NCBI RefSeq assembly: GCF_000247695.1
Contig: NW_004624855.1
Coordinates: 2,024,094-2,088,093, forward strand
From: Heterocephalus glaber
Taxonomy: Eukaryota > Chordata > Mammalia > Rodentia > Bathyergidae
DNA length: 64,000 bases
Reading direction: 5' to 3'
Below are positions 10,076-21,210 of the stretch, one piece after another. The stretch's first letter is position 1. Every line of letters starts with the position of its first letter. Both the position numbers and the translations under genes were made by a program. The notes under the pieces were generated by a model. The model saw only the letters and a list, made by a program, of their open reading frames with translations, had not been told where the DNA came from and made no database searches.

Positions 10076-11973
10076 AGACATCTAATTGCCTATGGCAAAG
10101 GGAAATTGTTCATTTATTCATTTAGCATTTATAGAATCTTACTGTGCCAGGTCTTTGAAAACATAGATCCTGCCCTCACAAGCTAGTAGCAAATGCACAC
10201 ATAAAAACAGCTACTGGTTATATTCCAATGCAGGAAATGCATTAGTAGAGATCAGCATAAAGCAACACTACCTCTTAAAGGCTGGGGGCTTCATCAAAGA
10301 CCTGGTAAGCAGATGGTAAAGGGGAAGAGGTTAACTCACTGGTAAGGAATGAGGAAGGGTGAGGCATTGGAAAGCATGAGAAGAGGCCAGAGATGAGACA
10401 GGAGAGATATGGTCATATTGTAAGGAGTTTGAATTGTATGCTGAAATGGAAAGTTGAAACAGAATTTTTTGAAGTCAACCAAGAGGAAAGTGATAAGCAG
10501 CAGTGACAGTGATGGGAAAAGACTGTCCATAAATCTCTTTGAAAACAGAGCTAACAGGTTGATCTAGGGGAAAGAGAAGCAAGAAGAACAGGGAGGAATC
10601 AAAGATAACTTCAGAGTTACCAGTTCCCAAATGGGAAACCTGACGCTAGAGAGATAGGACTCAAGAGCACGGCAAGTTGGGGCCAAAAGATCTCTTTTTG
10701 GACTTTCTCAGTCTGAGATACATTTAGGATGTCCAAATGAGGACATTCTCAGGTTATTGGATTTGGGAACAAGAACCAAGAGAGTGGGGTATCTTTACAT
10801 TGATGAACTGGGAGAAGAAATGTTTCAGTGTGGTAGATCTGACAGATAGATTCCAGGTTCTTGTGTAGAGCAAACAATGAATTGCAAGCATACACATGGC
10901 AGTGAGAGGAAAACAGCTATGTTTATTAAAAGTCACAAGCAGAGAAATGGATGACAGAAAAGGAATACTGCATGCCATGCAGATAAATCAGGCTCTTGGG
11001 CTCAGAGTGAAGGATAAAAGGGAATGTGCATGTGCTTTGGTCTGGGGTTATCTGAAATGCTCCTAAGGTGGTGTCTGAGCTCAAGTGCGTGGAAGGTAGT
11101 GATTTGGGAGGGATGGCTTCAGGGTGGTGCTTGTGGTGATGCCCCAGCTCAACTGGGTGGAAGGAAGTGAATTCCTCAGCCCCCAATATCCTTTCTGTAC
11201 TCAGAGGAGAAATGAATGATCTTTTGAGGGTTTCACCATTTCAAAATGCTTCATACATGCTGTCTCATTGGACATTGAACCTGGCCCCCTGATTTTGTGA
11301 ATAAGGCAGGTGAAGCTTCAGAAAATTTAGTAAAGAATTAATACTCATCAAGATGCCCTTTCCAATGTAATATTAACAATAATAACAATCCTGTTGCAAG
11401 TAACAAAGCTAGCTTAATGTACAATTTACTATAAGGATACTGGGGACTCTCATGGTACCGAAGACAGAGATGAAAGAGAATGACAGTGTGTTCTCATTTT
11501 GATTTTGCAAAGGCTGCCGAGTGAGCAGAAAGCTAGAGGAGGGCAAGAGCAGCAACCAGCAGGGTAGCTGGGATCCTTTGTGCTTTGGCTGCTTCCCTTG
11601 CAGATCAGTCCTGGAGCTAAGTTTCCTTAAACTAGACCTCACTTTGGCTCAAATCTAAGATAACATAAGTGGTCATGGAGAAAAGATTCTATACTTTTGG
11701 CAACTTAGTTCTGATGGTTGCCAAATTCCAAGGTTACTTTTCTTGGGGTGAGGGTGGGGTTGTATAAATTCTGTATAAATTCAAAATGCATGGAGTAGAG
11801 AGGAACTTCTAATAACAACACTTCAGAGAGTGATCATGACTATAAGTCAGAATCACTTCTCATTTTCCATGCTAATAGATTTTTTTCAGACTTGCCTTTT
11901 TGTCTGAAATCCTAGGTAATATTCTGAAAAGAATTCTGAGATAAGTCATTAAACACTGGGTCTGCCCCTGTTC
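10076..11973. other. Unclassified sequence with a MIR-like patch
   Basis: No gene is recognised. A MIR-like core is visible around 11,225-11,335 (catgctgtctcattggacatt, then aataaggcaggtgaagcttcag). Short open frames show no domains. Confidence 0.4.
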
Positions 11974-12383
11974 TGAGGGAGCAGAGGACTGTGAGGCAGA
12001 TTAGAGGGTGACCAACCTGCTAAGCAAGTGGGCATGACCTATCAATCAGAGATCCAGGACACAGCCACAGAACACAGTCCTGCACCTGAGACCAATCAGA
12101 AAGCACTCTCTTTAATTCTTCTGGGAGGAAATCAAGCAGGATCTTGGTAGGACACCCTAGATCTGCTGTCAGCCTAAAGAATGAGGGACACAGAAGACCT
12201 CCGCCATTAACCGGGTGGCCACTGTGATCTCTCTCAGTGGTCTGCTCTTGTTTTTCAGAGCATACCTCTTTTCCTACCTTTAATAAACACGAAACCTCAC
12301 TACCTTTTTTGCTTGTCTTGTTCAATTCTTTGTTCAGTACACCAATGACCTGGAGTCTGCAGAACCCCAGAATCTGGTAATAA
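11974..12383 (+). mobile_element. ERV1-type LTR, probably solo
   Basis: A TGAGGGAGCAGAGGA start, CCAAT-like caatcag boxes, an AATAAA signal at 12,282-12,287 and a U5 reading ttcaattctttgttcag...ccagaatctggtaa resemble gammaretroviral-class LTRs. The exact right end is uncertain because the terminal CA appears mutated. The - strand open frame across it is a by-product. Confidence 0.65.
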
Positions 12384-12560
12384 CTGTACTTCTCAAACTT
12401 TGTGGTATAAACTATCTCCCTATAGATGGTGCTCAAATGCAGTTTCTCATTCACCAGGTAGGGCTAAGTCTGAAAGTCTGCATTTCTAATAAGTCTCCAG
12501 TAATTCAGAAGCCAGCTGGTGCCCCTGCTCCAATCACACTGGAATGAGGTTATCCTCTAA
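12384..12560 (+). repeat. MER5-like DNA transposon fragment
   Basis: The phrases cttctcaaactttgtgg and gtctgcatttctaataagtctcc match the usual pattern of short hAT/Charlie-derived MER5 elements. It directly follows the ERV1 LTR. Confidence 0.5.
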
Positions 12561-12716
12561 GATGGTGATGAGTAACTAAGAGCAGGATAAACCATGGTAT
12601 CTGCTTTCACTTTAGATCTGTCTCCTTCATTATCTTAAAACTTTGGGTCAGATCTTTGGTCAACTCTGCACATACGCATGTTAGTCATTTAAGAAATGTC
12701 TATCTAAAAATTAATA

Positions 12717-12812
12717 ATAAGCCAGAGGTTTAGCTCAGTGGTTTCACCACCTGCTGAGCAGGCTCAAGGACCCAAGTTCGATCCCCAGTACCAAAAAAAT
12801 AAAAAAATAAAA
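12717..12812 (+). repeat. ID-type SINE
   Basis: It contains ggtttagctcagtggtttc, aagttcgatccccagtacc and an A-rich tail. Confidence 0.85.
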
Positions 12813-12860
12813 ATTAATAATAAGAGGTTTATTAAGTTTAAATTTATCTAGTGTATCTCC

Positions 12861-12952
12861 ATTTTTTTTTTTTTTTTGGTACCAGGGATCAAACACAGGA
12901 CCTTGCACTTGCAAGGCAGGCACCAGAATAACTGAGCTAAATCCCCAGCCCT
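12861..12952 (-). repeat. ID-type SINE
   Basis: A poly(T) start leads into ggtaccagggatcaaac and ends ctgagctaaatccccagccc. Confidence 0.88.
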
Positions 12953-13157
12953 AGGTCTAGTGTATCTCAAGAGTCCTTCAAGACTGAGGATACCAAAATA
13001 AAACAAAAGTAACTTTCAGGGTTTGCAAAGACATTGAATTGCCAGTTTATACCACATCCAGTTCCAGGCCCCCGAAGCTATGCCTAGCAATCTCCAGTCA
13101 TTGTCTTAAATCTGCAGTCATCTCAGATTCCAGGGATTCCAGGAAAGGTAGAGTCTT

Positions 13158-15240
13158 TTTTTTGTTTTTGTTTTTTGTTTTGTTTTTTTTCTTCATTAAC
13201 CCTTTATTACAAGTCATGCTCTTATAGAAGTATATGAGAACTTAAGTGAAAAATTAAATGTATCCAAGAATAAAAAACACAGCACATAAAGTAGTATATG
13301 CATTCCAGTGTTCGCGCCAGAGACAGCAGCGCCCAAGAAAGAGCTCCTCTGAAACGGCCTGGCTAGGCCGGCCGGGTCCACGTCGGCGTGGGTTCGGTTC
13401 CGGCGGCACGGGCCAGCCCTCAAGCACAGTGTGGGGCCACCAGCCTCCTCGTGGCCCGGTTGGCTGGGGCAGCACCAGCTCCTGGGGCCTCCGGGCCAGC
13501 GGCGGACCCGTGGCTGGCCGGACCAGAACCACTGTTGGGACCCCCCCGGGTCCTCCAGGGGCAGTGGCGAGGACATGTCAGGCAGTCCGGGAGCACCTCG
13601 AGCGCCTCGGAAGCCTCCTCTAGTCGGCCTTTTTCAGAAAGATCTCACTCAGAATCACCCACACTGGGGAGGAGATCTGGATAGAGAGGCGCAGGGCCTC
13701 CAGGGGGCCAAAGGCCAGGTCCACCTCACCTTCCGCCAGGCCCTTACAGAAGGAACCTATCTACAGGTAGCCGTCGGGACTTCATGGGAACTGCAGGGCA
13801 GTTGAGCGGCCCTCCTGCAGGGCCTCCTTGCCTGACTGGGGGTTCAGGGGGGGAAATCGAGAGGCTGCAGCGGGTGGCCATGGAAGGGCAGCACCTCCAC
13901 CGATGTGTTGAAGAGCTTGTCCTCCGGATGCTCAATGTTCCCGCTTCGGAAGAAGAACTGTTCAAGACGCAGTGGCTGGAAGAAGCAGAAGCGGATGAAG
14001 TCCCCTGCGCCAGGTGTGAATGCCCAGAAAAAGTCCTCACACAGGTAGGCCTTCTCCAGGGCAAAGTGCTGGTAAGTCTTGAGGCTTGTGGTTAGCTCGG
14101 GGGGTGGGTTCACATGCTCCTTCCGCAGGGCTTGCTTCCCAAAGTCCTTGTCCTTCAGTTTCTGGATCTTTCCGGCCAGGGAGGAGTGGGTGCCCACGTG
14201 CTGGAAGAGGGATGGCTTGAAGCGGACCCGAAGGTTGGCCTTCTGTCGGTCGCAATGCTTCGCATCTTTCTCAGGGTTGCAGACCTTCACCCACAGAATG
14301 TGGTCCAGGAGCCACTCAATGGGCTTATCCCGGTAAAACATGATGATGAACTCCACAATGAGGCTCAGGTCCAGCTACTTGAACATCTTCCCAATGAAGC
14401 CCAGCTTCGAGAACTCCACGATCATCCAGTCCTCCAAGGGCTGCTGCAGGGCGAAGTTCTTCATGGTGCTCAGATAGCTGGGCTTGGCTACGATGTCGTC
14501 TTCCAGCTGCACGTAGTAGATGCCTTTGGACTGCGCCTACATCATGAGGAAGCAGTAATCAAGGTTCTGCTTGGTCCTCCACCTGACTCTCCTTGGGGTC
14601 TCCGAAGGACTCTCTGAGGCGGGAGAAGTCAGGGTAGAAACGAGGGGAAGGGGAGATGACTTCCAGGAGTCCGGAATGGATCTCTGTGGGGAACAAGGCC
14701 TTGATGTTCTGTCACTCGGCGATCAGCACCACGATGACCGAGTCCTCCTTCTCCTGCGGGCTCAGCTCGGAGATGACCGAGTGCAGCGTGTCTGTCAGGT
14801 AGGAGTGCACCTCGCGCCGCACACTCGGGATGCCCATCACCACCGACACTCTGGTGTGGCCCTGGCCCACGCGGACGGACGGCCGCAGGCTGCTCTCCTA
14901 GGCCAGCAGGTGAGGCAGGTGGTGGAAGACAGTGGACAGGTGCAGCACCTGCCGATGCGAGCAGTCCCAGGGCTTCAGCCGCGGGTCCTCTGCCAGGCGG
15001 CCCCAGGTGCTGTTGCCTTCCCCGTCCCGCAGCGCCTGCCTCTCGGACACAGCCCTCTTGATTTCGTCCAGCACCAGGTTGAGCTCCTTGGAGAGTTTAA
15101 AGCTCTCCTGCTCCGCCGCGTGCAGGCGGTGGCGCAGTACCAGGAACTCCCGCTGGTAAACGTCCATCACGTCTCCTGAGGGCCGCACGCCGCCGTCAGT
15201 AGGGGGCGCCCGCGAGCAGCCCCGTGTCTGCATGCGGGCC
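13158..15240 (-). pseudogene. MGAT4B: Processed pseudogene of MGAT4B (N-acetylglucosaminyltransferase IVb)
   Basis: MGAT4B is a Golgi enzyme that adds a beta-1,4-linked GlcNAc branch to the core of N-glycans. Reading the - strand leftwards, family blocks appear in order without introns: the stem region (DVYQREF, then LNLVLDEIKRAVSERQ), the nucleotide-binding part ([20 protein letters not shown]), the acceptor-binding domain ([39 protein letters not shown]) and the C terminus ending KKAD at 13,620-13,622. A 3' UTR follows, with a polyadenylation signal at 13,203-13,208 and an interrupted poly(A) tail (13,158-13,191). The frame is broken by a TAG just after HLPHLLA, by several frameshifts between about 14,350 and 14,720, and by stops near 13,740-13,790. 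The exon encoding the membrane anchor is absent. These features show a non-functional retrocopy. Confidence 0.93.
13203..13208 (-). terminator. Polyadenylation signal of the MGAT4B retrocopy
   Basis: TTTATT on the + strand is AATAAA on the - strand, about 12-20 bases before the interrupted poly(A) tail. This spacing confirms a reverse-transcribed mRNA end. Confidence 0.85.
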
Positions 15241-15755
15241 TGCCCAAGGCACGCTGTCTGGGCTCCATAGGGTCACTGTGAAGCCACCCTGAGCCAGACG
15301 TGGTTGGAAGAGCCCGGCAGGGGGTTCAACCCTCAGCACTCTCCTCCCACCCTGCTACTGCGTCCCTGGGGGCCGCCGCAGAGTCACTTCCGCAGAGCAA
15401 TCCCAAGACCCACCCTCACTGGATCCCAAAGCATGTGTTTCTCAGGCTTCGTGTGGTCCCAGCCAGGGCACAAAAGCTGGACCCCTCTTCCAGGGGCTGC
15501 TCCCCCCACCCTGCTTCTTCCTCCCATGCTCTAAGTACCACTGAGCCAAGCGCAGTCTCTCACAGTGTCCCGGATGCCAGCCACCACTGGTCAGTGTCAC
15601 CAGGTCCCTGCAGTGGCTCCTGCAGGGCCCGCCTCTCCCACCCCCTTTCTCAGAGCTCAGATGAGCAGAGCTTGAGAGTCTATCCTAGAAGTTGCTCAAC
15701 CCGTCAGGGGTGGAGGAGCAGCAAGCTCCTGAAGGGAATCTCTGGAGACCTGTTT
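15241..15755. other. GC-rich flank of the retrocopy, nothing recognised
   Basis: GC content stays high to the right of the MGAT4B copy, but no MGAT4B coding homology is seen past about 15,180. Open frames on the + strand carry no domain. Confidence 0.4.
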
Positions 15756-15902
15756 TGGGCCTTTTTTTTGGTATGGGAATCAAACTCAGGGCCTCGAGCT
15801 TGCTGGGCACGCACTTTGCCCTGAGTTAATCCCTGGCACAGGGCTTTTCTTTTGGTACCAGGGATCGAACTTGAGACCTTGCAGTTGCGAGGCAGGCAGA
15901 AA
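15756..15902 (-). repeat. Two adjacent ID-type SINEs
   Basis: Two reverse ID units lie head to tail: one from ttttttttggtatgggaatc to ttaatccctggcac, and a truncated one from ggtaccagggatcgaacttg. Confidence 0.75.
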
Positions 15903-16456
15903 GGCAGAGTCTTGAAGACCATCCACCATAAGGTGCCGCCTCCCACCCAAAGCAAGAACTTGGGCTGGAACTGGCTAATCCACTAGGCAGGGGCCTTACC
16001 TCATCATGGGAAATGAATTGTTCCCTCCAGCAATAATGGCTCTTCCAGAACCTGGAGAGCCAGCCCTGATGTACCAATTAACCAGGCCACAATTTGACCA
16101 GGATTATTTACCTCTTCCACCAGATAGCCAAACTCCTCAGCTATGCAAATCTCTAATCCTTGCCCTTGTTCTCTGTTCCTTTGAAACTCCAGGGTTTCTG
16201 TTAGCCCCTGGAAGATAGATCTTTGACCTCTTTATCTATGCCTCCTGGCTTGACCTTCCTGGTTAAGCTCCTTTGCTGCCCTTGATTAGCTATATGAGAC
16301 AGTGGCCAAGCCTGGTATATTGGGATCCCCACAGGTAACAATATCTCATTACCTAGTCTTTTAAAATCAGATCATGAAACTGGTATCTTTTTCATTGTGC
16401 TGCCAATCAGTTAGACACTAGTTGATTGAATGCCATTCCTTCAATGGTCTCTGGGT
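15903..16456. other. Unclassified sequence, possible LTR remnant
   Basis: The stretch has a retroviral-LTR flavour (ccaattaaccaggcc, gctatgcaaatctc) but no clear ends, target duplication or polyadenylation signal. No gene is recognised. Confidence 0.3.
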
Positions 16457-16546
16457 TGTTGTTTTTTTTTGGCACTGGGGATTGAACTCAGGTCCTTGCA
16501 CTTGCGAAGCAAGTGGCAAAACCACTGAGCTAAATCCCCAGCCCCC
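16457..16546 (-). repeat. ID-type SINE
   Basis: A poly(T) start, then ggcactggggattgaactcag, ending gagctaaatccccagccc. Confidence 0.88.
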
Positions 16547-16737
16547 TTCAATGGTGATAGATTTGCTTCTGTTTAGTATGATTTCAAGTTTCTTATTATC
16601 TGGATTCAAGAAAAGAATGGTTGACTTTTTAGGGTCATCCCTAGCCAGGCTGAAATGACCTAATGATATCCAAAAGACAAAGGAGCTAAGTGAACACCAA
16701 CAGTAATTTTTAGGACAAAATTTAAATACATTGAGAG

Positions 16738-16990
16738 GGGCTGGGAATGTAGCTCAGTGGCAGAGGGCTTGTCTAACAGGTAAGGAGGCCCTGGGTTTGA
16801 TCCCCAACACAAAAGAAAGAAAGAGGGGTGCTGGGGAGGGAGAGGGGGCAGAAGAGGGAGAAGGAGAAGAAAGGAAGGAAGGAAGGAAGGAAGGAAGGAA
16901 ACGAAGGACATGTGATGCTGCAAACATGTGATCCCAGCACTTTGGGAACCTGAGGCAGGAACAGTGCAAGTTCTAATTCAGCCTTATCAG
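16738..16990 (+). repeat. ID SINE, purine microsatellite and B1 fragment
   Basis: An older-type ID unit (ggctgggaatgtagctcagtgg...gtttgatccccaacac) has a GA-rich tail that becomes (GGAA)n at 16,870-16,900. It is followed by a truncated B1 piece (catgtgatcccagcactttggg). Confidence 0.75.
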
Positions 16991-17079
16991 ATGGCAATCA
17001 ATCCTCCAACTGCCTAGAAAGGGGGACATCGAGGGGTAAAGAAAAAAAGACAATAGAGACTTGCGTGATTTCAAAATAT

Positions 17080-17606
17080 ATGAAGGGCCCAGAAGTCAGT
17101 GCCTCAGAGCGGGCAAAGACAAAGACACTCAGAGTTTGCCACTATTTATTGGGTTCATATAACAATCAGAGAGAGTATCAGGTGGCTCAGAGGGTGGTGG
17201 TAATCCTAAATTGATGAGGATTTTATGCTGAGGAGGAGTTTAGGTCTGTGAGGAATTTATGTTGATGAGGAAAGTGAGATGAGCAAAATGTTCTTACAAC
17301 AGTAGGTGGGACCAGTTAAACTGGTAAGGAATTTGTCCCTTCCAAGGTGAATCCTTTCTCTTTTTTTTTATTACTACTTGGTTCTCAAAGAACCAGGATG
17401 TCTTCAGCTGATCTAATCTTGCCCTCAAGAGTCACAGTATCACAGAACCATTGAGGCCTCAGGTGTGACCAGAGGCAAAACGGAGTTATGTTTCCACATG
17501 CCATAGCCGTCCCATAGACAAGAAGACTAGGCCTCAGATAGCCTTATTCATAATTGAATTATGAAATAATTTTTCCCCAAAATTATGTAGAATGGGTTCT
17601 GAAACA
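17080..17606 (-). mobile_element. Diverged ERVK-like LTR
   Basis: The right half parallels the two solo LTRs at 1,370 and 33,102: accattgaggcctcaggtgtgaccagaggcaaaac against the ttgagatctcccttgtgacctgaggccaaaat of copy 1. A - strand polyadenylation signal lies at 17,145-17,150. Sequence divergence and the lack of clear target duplications mark it as an older relative. Both ends are approximate. Confidence 0.6.
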
Positions 17607-17651
17607 GCCTGAGTAATTTAGTGACTTAGGTCCTGTCACAAAATAAAAAAT

Positions 17652-17725
17652 AAAAAGGGCTGGGGATGTAGTTTGGTGTAAGGGTGCTAGGTTCAATTCC
17701 TAGTACTGGGGGATAAAAAGAGATA
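17652..17725 (+). repeat. Short ID-derived (dID) unit
   Basis: It reads gggctggggatgtagtttgg, then gttcaattcctagtactgg. The middle is deleted, as in the dID half of B1-dID dimers. Confidence 0.65.
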
Positions 17726-18565
17726 TATCGAGAGCTGATCAACAAAGCATTCTGCAAATACATTAAGACCTGGTTGTCAGTAATATATGAGTATATATCA
17801 CATACTTTAAAAAATCAAATAGACTTTATTGAAATATACAACTATTAATCCAAGATTACGTACTACAAATACCAAATTTTTACTTTATTATTTTCACATT
17901 TTCTTCATCTCCTTTAAGGGGCCACAATTCTTAATTTAATATAAAGTAAGACAATCATAATTGCAAATCTATGATATTTTTATATTTTATAATGAGAAAA
18001 ATTTCAAACTATATATCTACCTTTCTATATGGAGATATACATAAATATATATATATATATATCAGTGTTCCCAACACAAGGCAGGAGGAAATAATGCACA
18101 AAAAATGACAATATCTGGCTAACAATGTGTTCAGAGAATGATGACTTTGAAATTATGCCATGAGTGCCTAAATATCTAATACAGCAATTCAGTATATGAT
18201 ATATCAATTAAAATTTTAGATAAACGATATTCATCACTTTAAAAACCAAAACTTAGGTTAGAAAAACATTTCTGATATACACAGAATTCTACCCTTGCAG
18301 AGGACTCTGAACACACTTTGATCTTTGGGATTTAACACATCATAATCATGAGGATTACTCTTTGCTTCTGTCCTAAATTGCTCTAGCCCACTGTGCTTTT
18401 AGAAACCTTGGATCATTTGTTTTCGAATCATAATTTTCTTATTATTATAGAATCATGCATATACACTGTAGGAAGTTTTACACACTGTAATAGAATGTAA
18501 AGAATCCAATAAAAATCATGCCCCAGAAGCAACCATGGTGAAGACTTTAATGACCTTTTTACACA
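17726..18565. other. AT-rich sequence with an (AT)n tract
   Basis: No gene is seen. A pure (AT)n run lies at about 18,045-18,062. Confidence 0.5.
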
Positions 18566-18569
18566 CTGT

Positions 18570-18995
18570 ACTAGTTTGTGGACCACAAAGCATGTGCCTT
18601 AAAACAACAGAAATTTTAAAAAAGCAAACCAGAACAGAAATTTATTCTCTTAGTGATCAGGAGGCCAGGAGTCTGAAATGAAGGTGTCAGCAGGGTTGGT
18701 TCTGTGGAAGGAGAACCTGTCCCTCGTGTCTTCTAGATTGTGGTGGCTGCTGCAGTCCTTGACTACCAGGCACACTCACCTAGTCTCTGCCCCGTGGCCT
18801 TGTTCTCTGAATGTGTCTTTCTGAGTCTCTCCTTTTCCTATAAAGGACACTAGTCCTTGGATCTAGGGCCACCCCTCATCTAGTACAACCTCATCTTCAC
18901 TGAGCACATCTGCAAAGACCATGTTTCCAAATAAGGCCATATTCTGAGGTTCTAAGTAGACAGGAATTTGGGAGGATGCTTACTCAACCAATACA
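18570..18995 (+). repeat. Ancient interspersed repeat, family not named
   Basis: The phrases ccttaaaacaacagaaa, caggaggccaggagtctgaaat, tataaaggacactagtccttgg and tctgcaaagaccatgtttcc follow the well-known order of an old mammalian MER/MLT-type repeat. I am sure it is an interspersed repeat but not of the family name. Confidence 0.55.
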
Positions 18996-18999
18996 TACA

Positions 19000-19585
19000 A
19001 CATAATACATATTTGTATAGCCATAATAAGGGAATTACATTTTTACATGGCTTAGTTCCCTTTCCATTTACATCATAGAAATTTCTCCATCTTTCAAAAA
19101 TGGCATCTGAAATTTTTTAGAGTAGTCCATTATATGACTCCTGTCACTTACAGAGCTTTCCTACAACTTCAGACATGAAATGGTTTCTAATCTTTATTGT
19201 TACAGATGACCCTGGTGAATGTACACATACCAAAACCTTGGGATTTCTCTCTGTTCATTTCTTTGGTATAAATTATAATGAGTTGAATTATTGGATTAAG
19301 GAGTATGAACATTTTAAAAGCTTGTGCAAAATTTATTTAATTGAATCCAGAGACTGTATCAATTTACTGTTCTCAGCAAGAGAGGAGAGGGCCCATCCCA
19401 TGGCATCCTGTTCATACTGTGCTTTGCAGTTGCTTTAATATTTGACAAATAGTAGCGAAGGAAATGACATCTCTTCTCTTGTAGTTGTATTTTTATGTGA
19501 GGCTGCATCTTTTTTGCTTTTGGTTGGTTACTTTCACTGCATTTCTGAATAGCTAGTTTATATCTTATATCTCTGTCTAAATTAT
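19000..19585. other. AT-rich sequence, no gene seen
   Basis: The patches cctttccatttacatcatag and gaatgtacacataccaaaacc could be L1 3' UTR remnants. No other structure is recognisable. Confidence 0.35.
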
Positions 19586-19589
19586 TTTT

Positions 19590-20075
19590 AGTTGACAAAT
19601 TGATATCCCTTATCTGAAATGCTTGGGCCATTTAGATTTCAGAGGGGTTTTTTTTTCAGATTTAGAAAAATTTGCATATACATAATGAGATATCTTGGGA
19701 ATGAGACCCAAGCCTAAACACAAAATTTATTTGTTTCATATACACATAGCCTGAAAGTAATTTTATGCATATTCCTGGTGTGTCTCATTTTGACTGCAGC
19801 CCATCACGTGAGGTAGGTGTGAATTTCTCACTTGTGGTATCATGCTTGAAATCAAAAGTTTTGTATTTTGAGCTGGTGTGGTGCCACATGTCTGTGATCC
19901 CAGCACTCAGGAGGCTGAGTTAGAATACGGCTGTGAGTTTGAGGCCAGCCTGGGCTACATGGTGATTTCAAGTTCAGTCTGGACTACATAGTGAGACCCT
20001 GTCTCAAAAAAAAGAAAAAGCAAAATAATAAAAGTTTTGGATTTCATATTTTTTGGATTGAGGTTGCTCATCCTG
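19590..20075 (+). mobile_element. Old Tigger/MER-type DNA transposon split by a B1 SINE
   Basis: The left end reads gatatcccttatctgaaatgc and continues tttgcatatacataatgagatatcttggg. The right end reads tttttggattgaggttgctcatcctgaca, its inverted counterpart. A B1 SINE (19,868-20,028) interrupts it. A second copy lies at 43,836-44,300. The pogo/Tigger assignment is from memory of the consensus. Confidence 0.65.
19868..20028 (+). repeat. B1-type SINE
   Basis: It runs from gagctggtgtggtgccacatg to agaccctgtctcaaaaaaaag, inserted in the DNA transposon. Confidence 0.88.
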
Positions 20076-20109
20076 ACATTATTGTGTTTTTTGTCCCGTC
20101 CCCCACCCC

Positions 20110-20370
20110 GTGTGTTTGTGTTTTTGAGACAAGGTCTTGTAATATAGTTCAGGCTGGACTTGAATTCACTATATAGCCCAGGCTGGCCTCAAATTCACTG
20201 AGATCCTCCTACCTCAGCCCCCTAAGTGCTGGGATTACAGGTATGCACCATCACAACCAGTCTCTGTCATTATTTTTTTGTTGCTCTTTTTTTTTTCTGG
20301 TACCGGGATCAAACTCAGGACCTTGCGCTTGCCAGGCAGGTGCTGTGCCAGAGCCACATCTGGACCCTGT
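20110..20370 (-). repeat. B1 SINE followed by an ID SINE
   Basis: A reverse B1 (tttgagacaaggtcttgt...ttacaggtatgcaccatcacaac) is followed by a reverse ID (ggtaccgggatcaaactcagg). The ID unit lacks its usual end and stops at ccacatctggaccc. Confidence 0.82.
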
Positions 20371-20726
20371 CATTACTTCTTTACAGTATTTATTTCTTTC
20401 CATCTTGCTGATGAATACACTGTTCACCTCCACCGTTTTTAGTTGGCTGTGAGCTAAGAAACTGTGCAAAGAAAACCTCTCCCTTCCTTCTCCCCATTCT
20501 CTTGACCACCTCTGAACTTTGTGCAGACTGCAGTCATTGCCTCTGTTTGTGTCTTAATTGTTTACTAGTCTCTTTCTTTTCTGAGACTTCAAGGCTTTTG
20601 GGACAGAGCTCATGTCCTATCCATATTTTTGTGGAAGTGGTTGTTAGATTAAGTCCTGGAAATGTTTAAAATTCTTTATTAAAACAGAATAGCTAAGTAA
20701 GGTGTTATAAAATACGTAAATTATCT
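20371..20726. other. Sequence with no recognised feature
   Basis: No gene or repeat could be recognised between the two SINE clusters. Confidence 0.35.
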
Positions 20727-20813
20727 TTTTTTTTTTTTTGGTACCAGGGATCAAACTCAGGAGTGTTCTGCTTGCAGGGCAGGCTCAGTGCTACTGAGCT
20801 AAATCCCCGGGCC
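20727..20813 (-). repeat. ID-type SINE
   Basis: A poly(T) start, ggtaccagggatcaaactcag, ending gagctaaatccccgggccc. Confidence 0.88.
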
Positions 20814-21118
20814 CATAGATTATCTTTTCTAAGTATAGGATTTAATCCATGACAGTTGTAATTTCACTTTAAATTTTTTGAATTTTTTCTCTTATAATTT
20901 CAGCTATGTTTTTGAGATAATTGGGACTCTGAGTGATATTATCTAAATAGGCAAAATGTTAGCAACAATAAGCATAATATTTCTATGAGAGTTGAAATTG
21001 TCAGAATTTTTAATTTTATATTGTTTCCATTAGAATTATTGGCTATACTAGTAATAAATATAGCATAAATTTATGCAATTTGTAAATTTTGACATAAATT
21101 CCCATTTAAACTTCAACT

Positions 21119-21210
21119 GTGGGGCAGGGGATGTACCTTAGTGGTGCCCCACCTGCCTGGCAAGTGCAAGGTCCTGAGTTCGATTCTTGGTACTGGAAAA
21201 AAAAAATCAA
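21119..21210 (+). repeat. ID-type SINE
   Basis: It reads ggggcaggggatgtacctt, then gagttcgattcttggtactgg and an A tail. Confidence 0.83.

Noticed and set aside
12020..12454. 144-codon - strand open frame
   Set aside because: It is antisense to an ERV1-type LTR and shows no domain.
13258..13805. + strand open frames of more than 120 codons
   Set aside because: They are antisense shadows of the GC-rich MGAT4B retrocopy.
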